From Caldora sp. SIO3E6 (GTDB lineage: Bacteria; Cyanobacteriota; Cyanobacteriia; Cyanobacteriales; Coleofasciculaceae), in contig JAAHHL010000387.1 of assembly GCA_010672185.1 (NCBI GenBank), positions 1-6,715 of the forward strand: a DNA stretch of 6,715 nucleotides. The letters run 5' to 3'. The position numbers and the translations under genes are program-made. The notes beneath the pieces were generated by a model that did not search any database, was not told where the DNA came from, and was given only the letters and a program-made list of their open reading frames with translations. Shown here in pieces: positions 1 through 4,791 of the stretch (position 1 is the stretch's first letter; each line of letters starts with the position of its first letter).

Positions 1-743
1 ATCCTCGTCCCCAGTTAGCGATGGCAAAACTGGCGGAGTTAGTGCATGACGAGTTGCTCGAGTTCAACAATACTCAGACACAAAAATTCAGTCTACCTAA
101 TATTGACCAGACTGCACCAGTACTAGTGGTTAGCCAAAATCGTTATCCACTGGTAGGTACAGCAACCTTAGAGTTGGCTCCCTCGACCCTCCATGAACAA
201 ATCCAGCAGTTTGCTAATTTAGCTCTGGGTGCTGGTTACCAAGAAGTGCAATTGTTGCCCTTATTTCTGTTGCCAGGAGTACATGTTATGGAAGATATTC
301 CGGCAGAGGCAGCAGTAGCACAAAGCAATTTGGGAGATGCGATAGTACTAAACCTGCGACCCCACTTAGGCGCTCATCCAGGTTTGGGAAGAATGTTGGC
401 AAAGCAGTTAAGTTTAGTTGAAACTGATGCCAAGATTTTGTTAGCTCATGGTAGTCGCCGTGTGGTCGGTAATGAGCCAGTAGAGATGCTTGCGGAGCAA
501 TTGGGAGCTTTAGCGGCTTATTGGTTAATACCGCCAACTCTGGAGGAGCAGGTAATAGCGTTAGCTGATGCTGGTAACCAGCAGATTACCATTATTCCTT
601 ACTTTCTGTTTTCTGGAGGTATTACTGATGCGATCGCCCAAATGGTTGCCGGTTTGCAAGAGCAGTTTCCCCAGTTACGACTTAGACTTGGTGAACCTAT
701 TGGTGTGAGTGGGGAATTGGCAAAGTTGGTTTTGGAGAATTGA
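1..743 (+). CDS. Sirohydrochlorin ferrochelatase (SirB/CbiX family), 5' end cut by window
   Basis: The product likely inserts Fe2+ into sirohydrochlorin to make sirohaem, the cofactor of sulfite and nitrite reductases; cobalt chelation (CbiX) is the alternative. It is a cytosolic two-lobed chelatase. Counting from the ATG at 21, the second lobe begins with LLAHGSRR (residues 140-147), the family's phosphate/metal-site motif. The first lobe keeps the histidine motif GVHVMEDIP (86-94). The equivalent place in the second lobe reads FSGGITDAI and has lost the histidine, as expected when only the N-terminal site is catalytic. The ATG at 21 is probably not the true start: the frame is open to base 3 and reads PRPQLA, which fits the usual N-terminal SHGSRDPRPQ motif, so perhaps 15 residues are missing. 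The last codons (LEN, then TGA at 741-743) lie in a tandem heptamer array. No cobA-type methyltransferase follows. Family call is firm, metal less so. Confidence 0.85.
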   Translation, partial: PRPQLAMAKLAELVHDELLEFNNTQTQKFSLPNIDQTAPVLVVSQNRYPLVGTATLELAPSTLHEQIQQFANLALGAGYQEVQLLPLFLLPGVHVMEDIPAEAAVAQSNLGDAIVLNLRPHLGAHPGLGRMLAKQLSLVETDAKILLAHGSRRVVGNEPVEMLAEQLGALAAYWLIPPTLEEQVIALADAGNQQITIIPYFLFSGGITDAIAQMVAGLQEQFPQLRLRLGEPIGVSGELAKLVLEN

Positions 744-781
744 GAATTGGGAATTGGGAATTGGGAATTGGGAATTGGGAA
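737..781. repeat. Tandem heptamer array, GAATTGG x6
   Basis: Five exact GAATTGG units (744-778) are preceded by one GAATTGA unit (737-743) and followed by a partial GAA. This is a short tandemly repeated repetitive (STRR) sequence of the kind common in filamentous cyanobacteria. The first unit supplies the TGA stop of the chelatase gene. Confidence 0.95.
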
Positions 782-823
782 CCTAACACCTACCACCTAA
801 AACCTACCACCTACCACCTTTTA
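782..823. repeat. Degenerate tandem heptamer array, CCTACCA type
   Basis: Six 7-bp units run in register: CCTAACA, CCTACCA, CCTAAAA, CCTACCA, CCTACCA, CCTTTTA. The array follows the GAATTGG array directly, so two unrelated heptamer families are joined end to end. A related tract on the other strand precedes the ATG of the peroxiredoxin-like gene (2239-2259). Confidence 0.85.
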
Positions 824-946
824 GGGAACTCCAAGAAATAAATCATCCCAATTTTTGGACTTATCTTACTCCCTCAGCTCCCTCAGCTCCCTCAGCTCCC
901 TCAGCTCCTCGTGCGATGGAACGTTTTTTTATTTGGAAGTCCCTTA
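822..946. mobile_element. Possible MITE-like element with imperfect terminal inverted repeats
   Basis: The left end at 823-842 (AGGGAACTCCAAGAAATAAA) and the reverse complement of the right end near 925-945 (AGGGACTTCCAAATAAA) match, apart from a 2-bp swap and a 2-bp gap. They enclose about 80 bp without coding capacity, including a 9-bp tandem array. No transposase is present. A clear target-site duplication was not found, so this could also be two ends of a decayed insertion. Confidence 0.4.
869..908. repeat. Tandem 9-bp array, CTCCCTCAG x4
   Basis: Four exact CTCCCTCAG units (869-904) plus a partial CTCC. A shorter array of the same unit is found 4.5 kb away at 5456-5482, so the unit is a dispersed family in this genome. 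Confidence 0.95.
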
Positions 947-1144
947 ACTCAGGGAAGCACTGCTGCGATCGTAGCTGCTTCGGAAGCTAGGATTAAGTTT
1001 GCCTTGAGTGTGGCTCCATCCTTCAATACTATCAATTCCTAAACCCACTTCTACAGCAGCACGACCAAGCATTGATTGCTGACGATTTTTGATGAGGTGA
1101 TGGTGTTGCATCATTAGGGCACGAGCTTGTTCTTGAGTAGACAT
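944..1144 (-). CDS. Small 66-residue protein of unknown function
   Basis: I do not recognise a named family. The 66-residue product is hydrophilic and has no membrane segment or signal peptide. The N-terminal part is probably helical (EQARALMMQHHHLIKNRQQSMLGRAA in two halves, residues 5-30) with a His triplet at 14-16. The C-terminal tail is rich in Ser and Arg (SSYDRSSASLS). The start at 1144 is supported by a GGAGAAG ribosome binding site a few bases upstream on the minus strand and by a promoter-like element at 1200-1228. The coding end meets the right inverted repeat of the possible MITE. The ordered upstream signals and the protein-like composition argue for a real gene; the opposite-strand ORF starting at 1144 has neither. 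Confidence 0.6.
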   Translation of the reverse strand: MSTQEQARALMMQHHHLIKNRQQSMLGRAAVEVGLGIDSIEGWSHTQGKLNPSFRSSYDRSSASLS

Positions 1145-1187
1145 TGCTTACTTCTCCGATTGCTATCTATGTTTTTAGAATAACAGG

Positions 1188-1215
1188 CATTTCTGTATCA
1201 GAATATACAGAAATG
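1188..1215. promoter_or_regulatory. Perfect 11-bp dyad, possible operator
   Basis: CATTTCTGTAT (1188-1198) and its exact reverse complement ATACAGAAATG (1205-1215) are separated by CAGAAT. The dyad covers the proposed -10 box of the 66-residue gene, where a repressor would block transcription. On the plus strand a run of six T (1218-1223) follows, so a weak AT-rich terminator is the other reading. No plus-strand gene ends here, which favours the operator reading. Confidence 0.45.
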
Positions 1216-1228
1216 TGTTTTTTAACAA
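1200..1228 (-). promoter_or_regulatory. Putative sigma70-type promoter for the 66-residue gene
   Basis: On the minus strand TTGTTA (1228-1223) and TATTCT (1205-1200) are separated by exactly 17 bp, which would leave a leader of roughly 50 bases before the ATG at 1144. The boxes are imperfect matches, so this is a prediction from spacing and position only. Confidence 0.35.
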
Positions 1229-1322
1229 AAGTTAACTCATCGCTAGTGGAGTTGCTCTTAAGAAACAACGCAGTCCCGATGAAAAAATTTTTTTCACCAC
1301 CATGCATGAAAATTCCGTTCTC

Positions 1323-1354
1323 CGCGTCCCCGTGTCCCCGCGTCCCCGCGTCTC
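1323..1354. repeat. Tandem 8-bp array, CGCGTCCC type x4
   Basis: Four units in register: CGCGTCCC, CGTGTCCC, CGCGTCCC, CGCGTCTC. It is much richer in G+C than the surrounding spacer. A similar piece (CCGCGTCTCCC) occurs near 5483. The rest of the 1145-1458 spacer holds only the dyad, promoter and palindrome listed separately. Confidence 0.9.
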
Positions 1355-1392
1355 TTTCAAGTCAGAGGCTCCAAGGCAGGTCTATGGTGTTC

Positions 1393-1425
1393 AGAACCCC
1401 GACTTCTTCAAGAAGTCGGGGTTCT
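1393..1425. repeat. Perfect 33-bp palindrome (possible 3' hairpin of the peroxiredoxin-like gene)
   Basis: AGAACCCCGACTTCTT (1393-1408) and its exact reverse complement (1410-1425) flank a single C. In RNA this gives a very stable stem. It lies about 34 bp past the stop of the minus-strand gene at 1459, so it may protect or end that transcript. There is no T-run after it on the minus strand, so it is not a standard intrinsic terminator. The motif resembles dispersed palindromes I recall from cyanobacterial genomes. Confidence 0.85.
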
Positions 1426-1458
1426 CGGAGTTGGAGTGCGATCACATGTTATTGTTGG

Positions 1459-2238
1459 TCATAATACTTGGCCATCTGATAAAAACGACAGTGGACGACT
1501 CATATCTTTAGCAAAGCCAAGCAGTCCAAGATCACGGTATTGGTAGAGTAAATTTCCCTCGGCATTGAATAAGAAGGTTCCTCCCCGCTGCGTCAGATAA
1601 GCCGCATTTGGCACATAAGTATTCCAGTGACTTAAAACCTCAGTCATATTCCGCAGTCGCAGGGTTGCTAGTTCAAAAGGTCGTTGAAAACCTTTGCCCC
1701 CTGCTAGCTGGAAGAATGAGCCTTTGATCGGAGGAAGTGCCATAGTTCGCACAACCTCCTCATCGTCGAGCAACTGCGGAGCCTGACGATCACCAAAATA
1801 GCCTCGCAATACTTCAGCTAGAGTACCAGGACTACCAATACCTGCACACATTAGCAGCAGGTTCAAGTAAGCATTGAGGGTTTGGGAGAATCCTGGTATC
1901 TTTAAGGACAGTCCTGGATACAGCTCAAGCTGTTGGTGCAGCTGTGCATTGGGAGAGGTAAACAGCCAATCCTTAGGAAATCCTGTGTAGTCGCAGAATC
2001 GCTCACCAGAAGTGCGATCGCCAATACCAACAGCTCGTATCACCATCCCTCGCTCTAGGAACTGTTTTGCCTCTCGTTGCACCCACCAAGCGTATTCCAT
2101 ACTATCAAAATCTCCTAGTTGAGGCCAGACAAGCAGCAGTTTCAGGGTAGCCGACTGACAACCACTCAACAGCGGTATGATGGTTCCATCACTTACCCGC
2201 TGGCACTGGGTCTGATTGAGAATTGCGTAAGGATTCAT
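1459..2238 (-). CDS. Peroxiredoxin-like (AhpC/TSA_2-type) family protein
   Basis: The 259-residue product resembles the cyanobacterial 'AhpC/TSA family / peroxiredoxin-like' proteins with a thioredoxin fold. The motif LLLVWPQLGDFDSMEYAWW (34-52) corresponds to the first strand and helix of the fold, and RAVGIGDR (68-75) to the next strand. The C-terminal strand pair RGGTFLFNAEGNLLYQYRD (218-236) is typical of the family, as is the LGFAKDMSRPLSFL end. No CxxC or peroxidatic cysteine stands where a peroxidase would need one: WPQLGDFD has no Cys. Remaining cysteines are at 12, 27, 82 and 131. Peroxidase activity is therefore doubtful; a redox or binding role is only inference. The ATG at 2236-2238 has no Shine-Dalgarno sequence; a heptamer repeat occupies that place. 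The gene is divergent from the membrane protein at 2331. Family call moderate, function unknown. Confidence 0.65.
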   Translation of the reverse strand: MNPYAILNQTQCQRVSDGTIIPLLSGCQSATLKLLLVWPQLGDFDSMEYAWWVQREAKQFLERGMVIRAVGIGDRTSGERFCDYTGFPKDWLFTSPNAQLHQQLELYPGLSLKIPGFSQTLNAYLNLLLMCAGIGSPGTLAEVLRGYFGDRQAPQLLDDEEVVRTMALPPIKGSFFQLAGGKGFQRPFELATLRLRNMTEVLSHWNTYVPNAAYLTQRGGTFLFNAEGNLLYQYRDLGLLGFAKDMSRPLSFLSDGQVL

Positions 2239-2259
2239 ATGGTAAGTGGCAGGTGGTAG
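2239..2259 (-). repeat. Three heptamer units directly upstream of a start codon
   Basis: Read on the minus strand the units are CTACCAC, CTGCCAC, TTACCAT, followed at once by the ATG of the peroxiredoxin-like gene. They resemble the CCTACCA array at 782-823. The tract fills the position where a ribosome binding site would normally be. Confidence 0.6.
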
Positions 2260-2330
2260 ATGGGAAGGAGGATACAGTCAATTTTAAGGCAACGTAGTTC
2301 TTGAAGTAAAATCTAAGACCTATAGGGAAC

Positions 2331-2741
2331 ATGAACACTAAGAAACACTTTGAGTTGCTTGCATACAGTTTTATTACGTGGCTTAGCTTTTACATAATTG
2401 GACTTCCCGACTATTACCAGCAGTGGTACTTTTGGGCAAAAATAGTGGTTTGCATCTTTGTCACACTTATCTACTTTCCTATTACACAATACACCCTCAA
2501 CAAGTACTGGACTGACGGCAAGCATTTGGTGAACTCATGTTGGTTAGCTCTATACCTAACGCTTCCGCTTTTTGTGTATGACTACCTGTTGCTAGCTGTT
2601 TACCAGGGACTGGGAATAGGGTTTGTTATTCCATACTGGTATTTAACGTTCTTCTACTTTTCTTTCTGGATTCAATTTCCTCTTGTTGGTTGGTGGATGC
2701 AACGCAACAAGAGGCAGAGTATGGAAGCGAGCGTGGGATAA
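2331..2741 (+). CDS. Unknown four-helix integral membrane protein
   Basis: The 136-residue product is not assigned to a named family, although it has the look of a conserved cyanobacterial hypothetical. Four hydrophobic segments are visible, at about residues 8-24, 34-51, 68-91 and 98-121. They are unusually rich in Tyr, Trp and Phe (for example YYQQWYFW at 28-35 and YWYLTFFYFSFW at 102-113). The loop between helices 2 and 3 holds charged residues (NKYWTDGKH). The C-terminal tail MQRNKRQ is basic and by the positive-inside rule lies in the cytoplasm. No signal peptide, metal motif or enzyme motif is seen. The start is supported only weakly by AGGGA close to the ATG. The gene is divergent from the peroxiredoxin-like gene with a 92-bp spacer, and convergent with the permease remnant. 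Confidence 0.7.
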   Translation: MNTKKHFELLAYSFITWLSFYIIGLPDYYQQWYFWAKIVVCIFVTLIYFPITQYTLNKYWTDGKHLVNSCWLALYLTLPLFVYDYLLLAVYQGLGIGFVIPYWYLTFFYFSFWIQFPLVGWWMQRNKRQSMEASVG

Positions 2742-2810
2742 CAAAGTTATAATTAGGGGATTTGGAGCATCTTTTTTCAAGAATTAATCATTAGTAAAAC
2801 TTCTTCAAAC

Positions 2811-3104
2811 TCAAGGGTCTTCGTTGGTTTGATTGGTAGCCTCTATCGTGTTATCTGGTGTACCTTGCAGACTGACGACAATCCCCACAAGCACGATCAC
2901 AAATGTCAACAGGCTCAAGTTGGATAGGGCTTCATCAAATACCCACCAAGCCTCAACAGCACTAAGCACTGGCACCAGTAGATGAAAGAGCGAAACAATC
3001 CCTGCTGCAATGTCTTTCAATGCGTAAGTGAGTAGTCCATGACCCAACACTTGACAGATGATTGTCATGGCGAGTAGGGTCAACATCAGAGCAAGGCAAT
3101 TTTG
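2811..3104 (-). pseudogene. DMT/EamA-family permease, C-terminal remnant
   Basis: The open stretch from the ATG at 3086 gives 91 residues, and the frame continues in an apparently homologous way (ALMLTLLAM) to about 3098 before a TAA at 3105-3107. The motif YALKDIAAGIVSLFHLLVPV (21-40), followed by VEAWWVFDEALS (44-55) and a final hydrophobic helix (57-74), is typical of the last three helices of an EamA drug/metabolite transporter. The family usually has about 300 residues and ten helices, so two thirds of the gene is missing. I see no N-terminal half upstream in any minus frame. The stop and the change of sequence character near 3100 suggest a deletion or insertion breakpoint. A functional 91-residue transporter is unlikely. 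Confidence 0.75.
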
Positions 3105-3218
3105 TTAGATCCAGTCGGGATACGGAATCATAACGAATGCTCTTGAGAATGTACTGGCTCTCCAGTAGTTAGGGTGATAAGCTGAGGTTATCATTTCTGT
3201 ATTCCTTACAGAGAAAGG

Positions 3219-3395
3219 ATGACAGAAATATATTTTCGAGGAAGCTATCAGAAATACCGGAATTTTCACCATAAGTACGGGAGAGCCCACAATCTAGCAT
3301 TGTCTGAGAGTATCGGTGCTCATCAACCAATTGATACAGAATGTGCTATCTCTGATGCGATTGAGGCATTGTGGAAAGGCTTGGTTCCAGGATGA
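3219..3395 (+). CDS. Possible 58-residue protein, unknown
   Basis: The ATG at 3219 opens 58 codons ending at TGA 3393-3395. The peptide looks coding-like: aromatic and basic in its first half (SYQKYRNFHHKYGRAHN, 9-25), more acidic in its second (DTECAISDAIEALWKGL, 39-55). The purine stretch GAGAAAGG directly before the ATG could act as a weak ribosome binding site but is too close. I know no family for it. A 61-residue frame on the opposite strand (3290-3105) overlaps the first half, and only one of the two can be real. It may be a small gene or the tail of a larger gene whose front was lost at the 3100 breakpoint. A 9-bp tandem repeat begins at the base after its stop codon. Confidence 0.35.
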   Translation: MTEIYFRGSYQKYRNFHHKYGRAHNLALSESIGAHQPIDTECAISDAIEALWKGLVPG

Positions 3396-3431
3396 AGTGT
3401 GGAGAGTGTGGGGAGTGTGGGAGGTGTGGGG
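3396..3431. repeat. Tandem 9-bp array, AGTGTGGGG type x4
   Basis: Four units in register: AGTGTGGAG, AGTGTGGGG, AGTGTGGGA, GGTGTGGGG. The array starts on the base after the TGA of the 58-codon ORF. One strand is purine-rich. Confidence 0.9.
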
Positions 3432-3457
3432 AGATAGAGATACAAGGGAGAACTTAT

Positions 3458-3477
3458 CAATTATCCATTGATAATTG
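3458..3477. repeat. Small perfect hairpin, 8-bp stem
   Basis: CAATTATC (3458-3465) and GATAATTG (3470-3477) are exact reverse complements around a CATT loop. There is no T-run after it, so a terminator is unlikely. It lies just before an AT-rich heptamer tract that uses similar words. Confidence 0.6.
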
Positions 3478-3490
3478 GTTAATCAGGTAA

Positions 3491-3544
3491 TTATCCATTA
3501 TTCATTGTTCATTATCAATTATTGAAGATATTCATTATTCATTC
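3491..3544. repeat. Degenerate AT-rich heptamer array, TTATTCA type
   Basis: Five units in register (TTATCCA, TTATTCA, TTGTTCA, TTATCAA, TTATTGA; 3491-3525), a 5-bp break, then TTCATTA and TTCATTC. It is the most diverged of the heptamer arrays in the window. Confidence 0.75.
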
Positions 3545-3566
3545 TTTGGGTATACAGTATGTTTAG

Positions 3567-3686
3567 GTCTCAAGCATCCTCAATGTCCGCGACGGGAAAG
3601 CGAAATCGCACTATATTGCTATCGATCCTCAATTTACATTACGTCCCAAATATGGCATTAAAGTAACCATGCGGCAGCGATATTGA
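3567..3686 (+). pseudogene. Protein-like C-terminal fragment, family unknown
   Basis: After an in-frame TAG (3564-3566) the frame stays open for 39 codons to TGA at 3684-3686, without an ATG near the front. The peptide includes VRDGKAKSHYIAIDPQ (7-22) and FTLRPKYGIKVTMRQRY (23-39), which look like real protein sequence (DG turn, strand-like alternation, basic end). The two other plus frames are less convincing. I read it as the C-terminal end of a lost gene. I cannot name the family. Confidence 0.35.
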
Positions 3687-3694
3687 GTCAAAAC

Positions 3695-3727
3695 AATTCA
3701 AAATTATCAATTAAAAATTCAAAATTA
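3695..3727. repeat. Direct repeat AATTCAAAATTA x2, 21 bp apart
   Basis: Identical 12-mers lie at 3695-3706 and 3716-3727, offset by 21 bp (three heptamers), with similar AT-rich sequence between. This is a diverged heptamer-family tract. It overlaps the end of the minus-strand fragment below. Confidence 0.8.
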
Positions 3728-3820
3728 ACTTCTTGCTTTAGCTGGAGGCTTGTAATATTTTGAATACTGTGCATCGTAATCGAGTGGTTTATCCAAAAAT
3801 GGAGGCGCGATCGCTGCCAC
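3725..3820 (-). pseudogene. Protein-like C-terminal fragment on the minus strand, family unknown
   Basis: From a possible GTG at 3820-3818 the minus frame gives 31 residues to TAA at 3727-3725. The key part is APPFLDKPLDYDAQY (5-19) followed by SKYYKPPAKARS (20-31). The Pro, Tyr and Lys-rich tail looks like the C-terminus of a real protein. A TAA lies two codons before the GTG and there is no ribosome binding site, so a remnant is more likely than a small gene. Its stop codon falls in the AATTCAAAATTA repeat. Family not recognised. Confidence 0.3.
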
Positions 3821-3890
3821 AATTTAGCCATTGAGTAAATTATCAAAGAGGTTAACACATGGTATGACCAGAAGATCTACCCTTTAGCAT

Positions 3891-3896
3891 AAGGAG
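3891..3896 (+). promoter_or_regulatory. Ribosome binding site of the methyltransferase
   Basis: AAGGAG ends 8 bases before the ATG at 3905, an ordinary spacing. It fixes the start, and no better in-frame start lies nearby. The stretch 3821-3890 before it shows no clear promoter. Confidence 0.75.
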
Positions 3897-3904
3897 AGCC
3901 AGTT

Positions 3905-4720
3905 ATGAAAGAATCTGAAAAATCAAAAAAAGCCGCATATTCTATAGATATTGCCCAGAAGAAGACCTGGTATTCTCCTGTTGCAAAAATCTATTATCGT
4001 GCCAGACCATCTTATCCTCAAGAACATATCAGTCGTGCTATCGCTCTAGCCAAACTTTCCCCAGATGCATCAATCCTTGAGGTTGGTTGTGGACCAGGAA
4101 ATGCGACAGTAGCTTTTGCACAATTCGGCTTTTTAATGAAATGTATTGAGCCAAATCAAGATTTTTACCATTTAGCACAACATCACTGTCTAGCCTATCC
4201 AAACGTTGAGATTTACAATACTGCCTTTGAAGAGTGGCAGATGGAAGCGAATCAATTCAACGCTGTTCTATCTGCCAATGCTTTTCACTGGATACCACCA
4301 GATATTAGATATGCCAGATCAGCAGCAGCATTAAAAGATGGTGGTTTTCTGATTTTGTTATGGAACATGACCCCCGAACCAAGATTTGAAGTTTATCAGG
4401 CAATTGAGGAAATCTATCAAGCCTATGCCCCCTCACTGGTGCGATATGAAGGAGCTGAAACTCAATCAGAGATTTTAAAGGGATTTGGACAAGATATTGT
4501 AGACTCTGGTTGTTTTAAGGAATTGATAACTGAGCAAATTCCGTGTGAAGTTACTTATAGCATTGATGAATACCTTAATCTTCTAAGTACTCTTCGGAAA
4601 CTAGAAACACAAACCAAGGAATTGCTCTTTACAAGGTTGCGCGAAAAATTGGAGACTTTTGGAGATAGCATACAACTCTCATTTCTTTCTGCTGTTCACG
4701 TTGCCCGAAAAGAGGGATAA
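3905..4720 (+). CDS. Class I SAM-dependent methyltransferase
   Basis: The 271-residue product transfers a methyl group from S-adenosylmethionine to an unknown, probably small, acceptor in the cytosol. SAM-binding motif I is ILEVGCGPGNATVAFA (57-72). The acidic residue ending strand 2 is E82 in CIEPN. Motif II/III sequence FNAVLSANAFHWIPPD (118-133) and LKDGGFLILLWN (143-154) follow in the usual order and spacing of the Methyltransf_11/25 group. The AFHW signature recalls the trans-aconitate/ubiquinone-biosynthesis type of methyltransferase, but this does not fix the substrate. The N-terminal RPSYPQEHI (34-42) is a common lead-in of this subgroup. The C-terminal 110 residues form the variable cap. 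The Uma2 gene follows 71 bp downstream on the same strand, so the two may share a transcript. By eye this gene is AT-rich (23 of 60 bases G+C at 4201-4260). Confidence 0.85.
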   Translation: MKESEKSKKAAYSIDIAQKKTWYSPVAKIYYRARPSYPQEHISRAIALAKLSPDASILEVGCGPGNATVAFAQFGFLMKCIEPNQDFYHLAQHHCLAYPNVEIYNTAFEEWQMEANQFNAVLSANAFHWIPPDIRYARSAAALKDGGFLILLWNMTPEPRFEVYQAIEEIYQAYAPSLVRYEGAETQSEILKGFGQDIVDSGCFKELITEQIPCEVTYSIDEYLNLLSTLRKLETQTKELLFTRLREKLETFGDSIQLSFLSAVHVARKEG

Positions 4721-4779
4721 AATGATAGAACAAAATGAAGTCTAATTGTTGCGCTTTCATCAAAACAGTCAGAATTATA

Positions 4780-4789
4780 AAGGAGGTGA
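4780..4789 (+). promoter_or_regulatory. Near-perfect Shine-Dalgarno sequence that sets the Uma2 start
   Basis: AAGGAGGTGA is complementary to ten bases of the 16S rRNA tail and lies just before the ATG at 4792. It argues against the upstream in-frame ATG at 4735, which has no such site and would add 19 residues (MKSNCCAFIK...) unlike the family's usual start. Such a strong site is unusual beside the other genes here. Confidence 0.85.
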
Positions 4790-4791
4790 AA

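Noticed and set aside
286..537. Minus-strand open frame of 83 codons
   Set aside because: Antisense shadow of the chelatase gene, which has recognisable family motifs.
869..908. Tandem array considered as CRISPR
   Set aside because: Units are 9 bp with no spacers; no cas genes are present. The same holds for the other arrays.
1188..1223. Dyad plus T-run as an intrinsic terminator on the plus strand
   Set aside because: The stem is AT-rich and no plus-strand gene ends upstream, so an operator for the minus-strand gene fits better.
1144..1511. Two plus-strand open frames (106 and 69 codons) over the spacer
   Set aside because: They run through the CGCGTCCC array and the 33-bp palindrome, have low-complexity Ser/Arg/Pro translations and no ribosome binding site.
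2313..2525. Minus-strand open frame of 70 codons
   Set aside because: Antisense to the membrane protein, whose frame shows four clear hydrophobic helices.
3105..3290. Minus-strand open frame of 61 codons, ending IPYPDWI
   Set aside because: Some protein-like character (YHPNYWRA) but no ribosome binding site and no match to the missing DMT N-terminus; it overlaps the 58-codon plus-strand ORF. Undecided, not listed as a gene.
4735..4791. Upstream in-frame ATG as start of Uma2
   Set aside because: It adds 19 residues unlike the family and lacks the strong ribosome binding site that precedes 4792.
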